NCBI GenBank assembly: GCA_019634245.1 | Contig: JAHQVR010000258.1 | Location: 1-8,061 of the forward strand | Length of the DNA: 8,061 bases | From: Gammaproteobacteria bacterium | GTDB lineage: Bacteria; Pseudomonadota; Gammaproteobacteria; Granulosicoccales; Granulosicoccaceae | Direction of reading: 5' to 3' | Part shown: piece by piece, positions 5,520 to 8,061 of the stretch | Position numbering within the stretch: the first letter of the stretch is position 1 | Layout: every line of letters begins with the position of its first letter | Made by a program: the position numbers and the translations under genes | Notes under the pieces: model-generated | The model's input: the letters and a program-made list of their open reading frames with translations, nothing else | Told to the model about the DNA's origin: nothing | Databases searched by the model: none

Positions 5520-6554
5520 ATGCGAAGCGAGGAAAGGATCCAAGAACTAAATCTATTTCAGAAAAAACACGACGTACCATCCGTTTTCGGCGGCGTAACA
5601 GACAGAAACGGCGCGCTAGAACTAGACGTTGTCGGTGTACGACGTAGAGGTCATCAAGAAAAGGTAACCTCAAGCGACAGTATCCATATAGGTTCATGTT
5701 GCAAAATGATTACCGCGGCTTTGTTTGGTACGTTTGTTACCGAACACCGAGCAGACTGGGAGATGTCAATCGTCGACCTGTTCCCCGATCTGAGCGACTC
5801 GATAGCGGAAGGGTGGCAACAGCGAACGGTAGCTGAGCTTTTCTACTGCTTGAGTGGCATGGTTGCAAACCCTTCTCGAAAAATCTTGACTTCCGGTCAT
5901 TCGGATAAACGGACACTATCGCTGCAACGCACCGAGCTGACCAGGATGGCGTTCTCACAATCACCACGAAGGCCTGGGCGTTTTCTTTATTCCAACATGA
6001 GTTATATAGTTATGGGCGCGGCGATAGATCGCCTCTGCGGTACGAGTTATGAGAGCGCACTTGAAAGCCGAGTGTTTGCTCCACTGGGTATAACAAGCGC
6101 TGGATATGGCCCCCCGCCAATAGTCTGGGGACATTCAGCTAAAGTGTTTGTCGGTGGAATGGCTCTACTTAAGGGCGAGCCGGTAGATCCTAAAGAAAAT
6201 AAAAGTGACAATCCGCCGGTATTGTCTTCCGCAGGAACCCTTCACCTGAATTGCGAGGACTGGGCTAAGTTATTGCGCCTGTTTCAGGCAAGGAGTAATC
6301 TCGGAGTTATAGAAGACAATATTATCGAGCGAATTTTGCACTTTCCGCAAGTGCCAGGCGCTCGAATGTCCATGGGTTGGGCGCCTGTTGAACTCGATGG
6401 ATTAAGCCATGCCGCACAGGGTTCTAATTTATTTTGGTCAGCTACGGTATTGATGGATAATGATCGTCAGCGTATTTCCCTTGTCGTCTGTAATGATGGT
6501 CGTTCGAGCGTTTTAAGAAACAGTGTTTTTTTGGCTCAGCGATTGTTGCGATAA
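5520..6554 (+). CDS. Serine hydrolase, beta-lactamase/class C esterase family
   Basis: The protein has 344 residues from ATG 5520. The active-site SxxK motif is S59-C60-C61-K62 in HIGSCCKMITA, and YxN is Y157-S158-N159 in GRFLYSNMSYIVMG. These two motifs plus FAPLGITSAGYG and WGH identify the PF00144 fold. The usual third motif (H/K-x-G) is altered: HAAQGSN (297-303) has the His two residues further from the Gly-Ser-Asn than in the common H-x-GSN form. In the LLxHRSGL element the sequence is LFYCLSGM (107-114), with Cys for His. There is no signal peptide and a stop codon lies just upstream in frame (5487-5489), so it should stay in the cytoplasm, unlike true beta-lactamases. An esterase or amidase acting on a small molecule is more likely than antibiotic resistance. 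It is transcribed alone, divergent from the GlxA-type regulator. Confidence 0.88.
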   Translation: MRSEERIQELNLFQKKHDVPSVFGGVTDRNGALELDVVGVRRRGHQEKVTSSDSIHIGSCCKMITAALFGTFVTEHRADWEMSIVDLFPDLSDSIAEGWQQRTVAELFYCLSGMVANPSRKILTSGHSDKRTLSLQRTELTRMAFSQSPRRPGRFLYSNMSYIVMGAAIDRLCGTSYESALESRVFAPLGITSAGYGPPPIVWGHSAKVFVGGMALLKGEPVDPKENKSDNPPVLSSAGTLHLNCEDWAKLLRLFQARSNLGVIEDNIIERILHFPQVPGARMSMGWAPVELDGLSHAAQGSNLFWSATVLMDNDRQRISLVVCNDGRSSVLRNSVFLAQRLLR

Positions 6555-6573
6555 TGAACTGTCATTTGACCTT

Positions 6574-6597
6574 AATCATTTCATGTATGAAATGGTT
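6574..6597. promoter_or_regulatory. Dyad CATTTCAT-GT-ATGAAATG after the serine hydrolase gene
   Basis: The arms at 6577-6584 and 6587-6594 are perfect 8-bp complements and extend to 11 bp with one G-U pair. It starts 20 nt after the hydrolase stop. The stem is AT-rich and no T-run follows, so it is a poor intrinsic terminator. It may be an RNA 3'-end stem or a protein site. Confidence 0.4.
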
Positions 6598-6650
6598 TAC
6601 CTAAAATGTGCAAAAGGCATCGACGTAGCCACGCCGATAATTCAAGAATG

Positions 6651-6685
6651 AGCGAAAGTCCGGTTAGCACTAACCGAACTTCGCT
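6651..6685. terminator. Candidate terminator between convergent genes
   Basis: AGCGAA (6651-6656) pairs with TTCGCT (6680-6685) and CGGTTAG (6661-6667) with CTAACCG (6670-6676); the bases between form G-C and T-A pairs, one bulge and one mismatch. This gives about 15 pairs with a short loop, ending 4 nt from the DUF1772 stop codon. The sequence after it on the minus strand (CATTCTTGAATT) and on the plus strand (GTTCTTACG) is only moderately T-rich, so it would be a weak terminator. Its place between convergent ends supports the role. Confidence 0.5.
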
Positions 6686-6689
6686 GTTC

Positions 6690-7181
6690 TTACGATATGT
6701 GGTAAACCAGATAGTAGATACTGAGTATCATCGTTACTAAAGAGCATACACCTCGAAAGTGGTTCCAGCCTGTCCATGTTCGGTAGTAGAGTGCCCAATT
6801 TCTAGACATGGCATTTTCGTCGTCGGGCACATCCGCTAAACGGTTGTTGAGTGGTACGTTAAACATGGCTGTGCAAACAAACATGCCAATAACGTAGATA
6901 AGCCCGATTGACAACAGCAACCAACGTCCTGGCAGCTCTGCACTAAAGAGTGCAAATACCGTTAGTATCGCAAACAATAGTGTAGAGCCAAAAAATAAAG
7001 CCATAAACCACGAGCGCAATATGACCTCATTAATCGCATTCATTGCGTTCGTCGCCTGTGTTGCACCCAGTTGATCGAATGAACGCATGATAAAACCTGA
7101 GAACGCGAAATAAACGCCGGCCATCAGACCGGCGCTTATTGCTGCAAGGCAAATTAATAATGTGATCATTGAACTAAACAT
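6690..7181 (-). CDS. DUF1772 (anthrone oxygenase-like) membrane protein
   Basis: The protein has 163 residues with four spans near 5-31, 57-80, 87-108 and 143-161. The signature is FNVPLNNRLA (107-116) after span 3 and W..YYRTWTGWNHFRG (129-144) before span 4, which identifies the DUF1772 family (PF08592). Fungal relatives act as anthrone oxygenases; bacterial members mostly have no known reaction, so catalysis is not claimed. ATG 7181 is preferred over GTG 7184 because GAGG (7188-7191) is 6 nt from the ATG but only 3 from the GTG. It overlaps the DUF4345 stop by 8 nt, so translation is probably coupled. It ends the three-gene minus-strand run. Confidence 0.88.
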   Translation of the reverse strand: MFSSMITLLICLAAISAGLMAGVYFAFSGFIMRSFDQLGATQATNAMNAINEVILRSWFMALFFGSTLLFAILTVFALFSAELPGRWLLLSIGLIYVIGMFVCTAMFNVPLNNRLADVPDDENAMSRNWALYYRTWTGWNHFRGVCSLVTMILSIYYLVYHIS

Positions 7182-7593
7182 CACGTACCTCGGTGACAGG
7201 TGTTTTACTGACGCTTACAACGGCGATACACGCCAAGCCGATCAGTACTTCTAACGCGGCCGCTGTGATTAGGCCAGATGCAGGCACACCATCCAACAAC
7301 ATGCTCACGACGCGGGAGGCTGAATAGGACAAATAGATCAGTGCAGCTAACTTTAATGCAGTATCAACCCTGCTTCTTATAAAAGTGGCGCTAATCATAA
7401 ACAAGCCTGCTGCCAGTAGTAGCCCGGCCGGGGCTTTAAGCTCATTGAGCAGGCTGACGTTCATCCCGAGATCGATGTTGTACGAGCCGTAAAAATCAGT
7501 CGGTGACAAAATGATCGACGTGCTGATAAGGATCAATATCGCTCCCGATAAAATCAATAACGGTATTTGTAAGATTTTAAGTTTAGCTTTCAT
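7174..7593 (-). CDS. DUF4345-like four-span membrane protein
   Basis: The protein has 139 residues with spans near 8-29, 52-73, 79-99 and 106-128. The pattern is a first span, then a polar loop SPTDFYGSYNIDLGMN (30-45), then NELKAPAGLLLAAGLFM, which fits the DUF4345 family (PF14248; function unknown). AGGAG (7600-7604) lies 6 nt before the ATG and fixes the start. It lies 38 nt after the NmrA-like gene and overlaps the DUF1772 gene, so the three are probably one transcript. DUF4345 and DUF1772 are both small four-span proteins and may work side by side in the inner membrane; that is inferred from position only. Confidence 0.82.
   Translation of the reverse strand: MKAKLKILQIPLLILSGAILILISTSIILSPTDFYGSYNIDLGMNVSLLNELKAPAGLLLAAGLFMISATFIRSRVDTALKLAALIYLSYSASRVVSMLLDGVPASGLITAAALEVLIGLACIAVVSVSKTPVTEVRDV
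7188..7191 (-). promoter_or_regulatory. Ribosome binding site deciding the ATG 7181 start
   Basis: GAGG on the minus strand lies inside the end of the DUF4345 gene, 6 nt before ATG 7181. The GTG at 7184 is only 3 nt away, too near for normal initiation. Confidence 0.6.
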
Positions 7594-7631
7594 CTCGTTC
7601 TCCTATACAAAAAAGATTGATGTGACTGTAC

Positions 7632-8061
7632 TTAGGCAGGTTGTGCCAGACTGCTGCGACTCCAAGCGCCGGTTTTCATGACTTTTTGCAAGTATTCACT
7701 GAAATCAGTCGCGGGTCGTCCTAGTGCTTCTTCTACACCTGTGGTGGGTTTAGAATTTCGGCCATCAAACACCACGGTGAATAGTTCGTTCATCAGCCAC
7801 AACATATCTTCCGGTAAACCCTCGTTACGAAGCGCTTGTAGAAAGTCTTCTATCGGGATTTGTGTAAACTTAACCGGATAACCCACAACAGCTGAGACTT
7901 CATCCATACATTGTTTGAAGGTCATGGCACGTGGCCCACTAACTTCAAACAAACGATTGCGAAGTTCGGTACGAGTCAGTGCTGCGACTGCAACATCGGC
8001 GATGTCATCGATATCAACAAAGGGCTCAACGGTGTCTCCGGCAGGTAGCATTAATTCGCCC
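7632..8061 (-). CDS. NmrA-like NAD(P)-binding protein, N-terminus off window
   Basis: Only the last 142 residues are visible. The frame stays open through the right edge (codons for Gly-Glu-Leu precede the Met at 8051), so that Met is internal. GELMLPAGD followed by VEPFVDIDDIADVAVAAL is the typical mid-protein pattern of NmrA/atypical short-chain dehydrogenase proteins, and FEVSGPRAMTFKQCMDEVSAVVG is the usual following segment. A Rossmann NAD(P)-binding motif should lie in the missing N-terminal half. The C-terminal part (PATDFSEYLQKVMKTGAW) is like that of related NmrA/YtfG-type proteins. It is the first visible gene of a minus-strand run with DUF4345 and DUF1772. It could be a reductase or a redox sensor; the visible part cannot decide. 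Confidence 0.85.
   Translation of the reverse strand, partial: GELMLPAGDTVEPFVDIDDIADVAVAALTRTELRNRLFEVSGPRAMTFKQCMDEVSAVVGYPVKFTQIPIEDFLQALRNEGLPEDMLWLMNELFTVVFDGRNSKPTTGVEEALGRPATDFSEYLQKVMKTGAWSRSSLAQPA

Noticed and set aside
5520..6554. Serine hydrolase as an antibiotic-resistance beta-lactamase
   Set aside because: It has no signal peptide and the third motif is altered; the overall motifs fit the wider esterase family better.

Overview
The window looks like a piece of a Gram-negative bacterial chromosome, most likely a gammaproteobacterium. This rests on a lipobox lipoprotein with an inner-membrane-type leader, strong Shine-Dalgarno sites, balanced base composition and the protein families present (GlxA-type regulator, S41 lipoprotein, NmrA/DUF4345/DUF1772 cluster). 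The genus cannot be read from the sequence. I see no rRNA, tRNA, CRISPR array, transposase or attachment site, and no gene-free stretch over 300 bases.

Layout, left to right. (1) 3-860, plus strand: the 3' part of a gene for a probably secreted or surface protein. The window opens inside a 12-bp tandem repeat that encodes a Thr-Asp-Gly-Thr linker, followed by beta-rich sequence of unknown function. (2) 871-4031, minus strand: four tightly spaced genes that look like one operon. In transcription order they are a five-span membrane protein, an S41-family lipoprotein peptidase, a DUF4386-like six-span protein and a small four-span protein. Spacers are 36, 36 and -1 nt, each gene has a clear Shine-Dalgarno site, and the last pair is joined by a TAATG stop/start overlap. 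(3) 4032-4218: a 187-bp gap with two compact perfect dyads and a leader hairpin, which is the likely control region of that operon. (4) 4219-5253, minus: a GlxA-type AraC regulator with a DJ-1/PfpI-like sensor domain. (5) 5254-5519: a 266-bp divergent promoter region. (6) 5520-6554, plus: a serine hydrolase of the beta-lactamase/class C esterase family with no signal peptide and an altered third motif. (7) 6555-6689: a convergent gap with two dyads. (8) 6690-8061, minus: a run of NmrA-like NAD(P)-binding protein (cut by the window edge), DUF4345 and DUF1772 membrane proteins, likely one operon.

How the genes may work together. The GlxA-type regulator sits between the S41/membrane operon downstream and the divergent serine hydrolase, so it could control either or both; this is inferred from position. 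The right-hand NmrA-DUF4345-DUF1772 set resembles small accessory redox or detoxification clusters, but no substrate can be read from it. Several listed open frames need a changed start: the S41-operon leader protein starts at ATG 4031, the serine hydrolase at ATG 5520, DUF1772 at ATG 7181, and the repeat protein is open at its 5' end.

No clearly new, complete defence or mobile system is visible. The best candidates for a second look are the S41 lipoprotein with a tricorn-like rather than Ser/Lys active site inside a module of three uncharacterised membrane proteins, the paired dyads upstream of it, and the in-frame 12-bp repeat.
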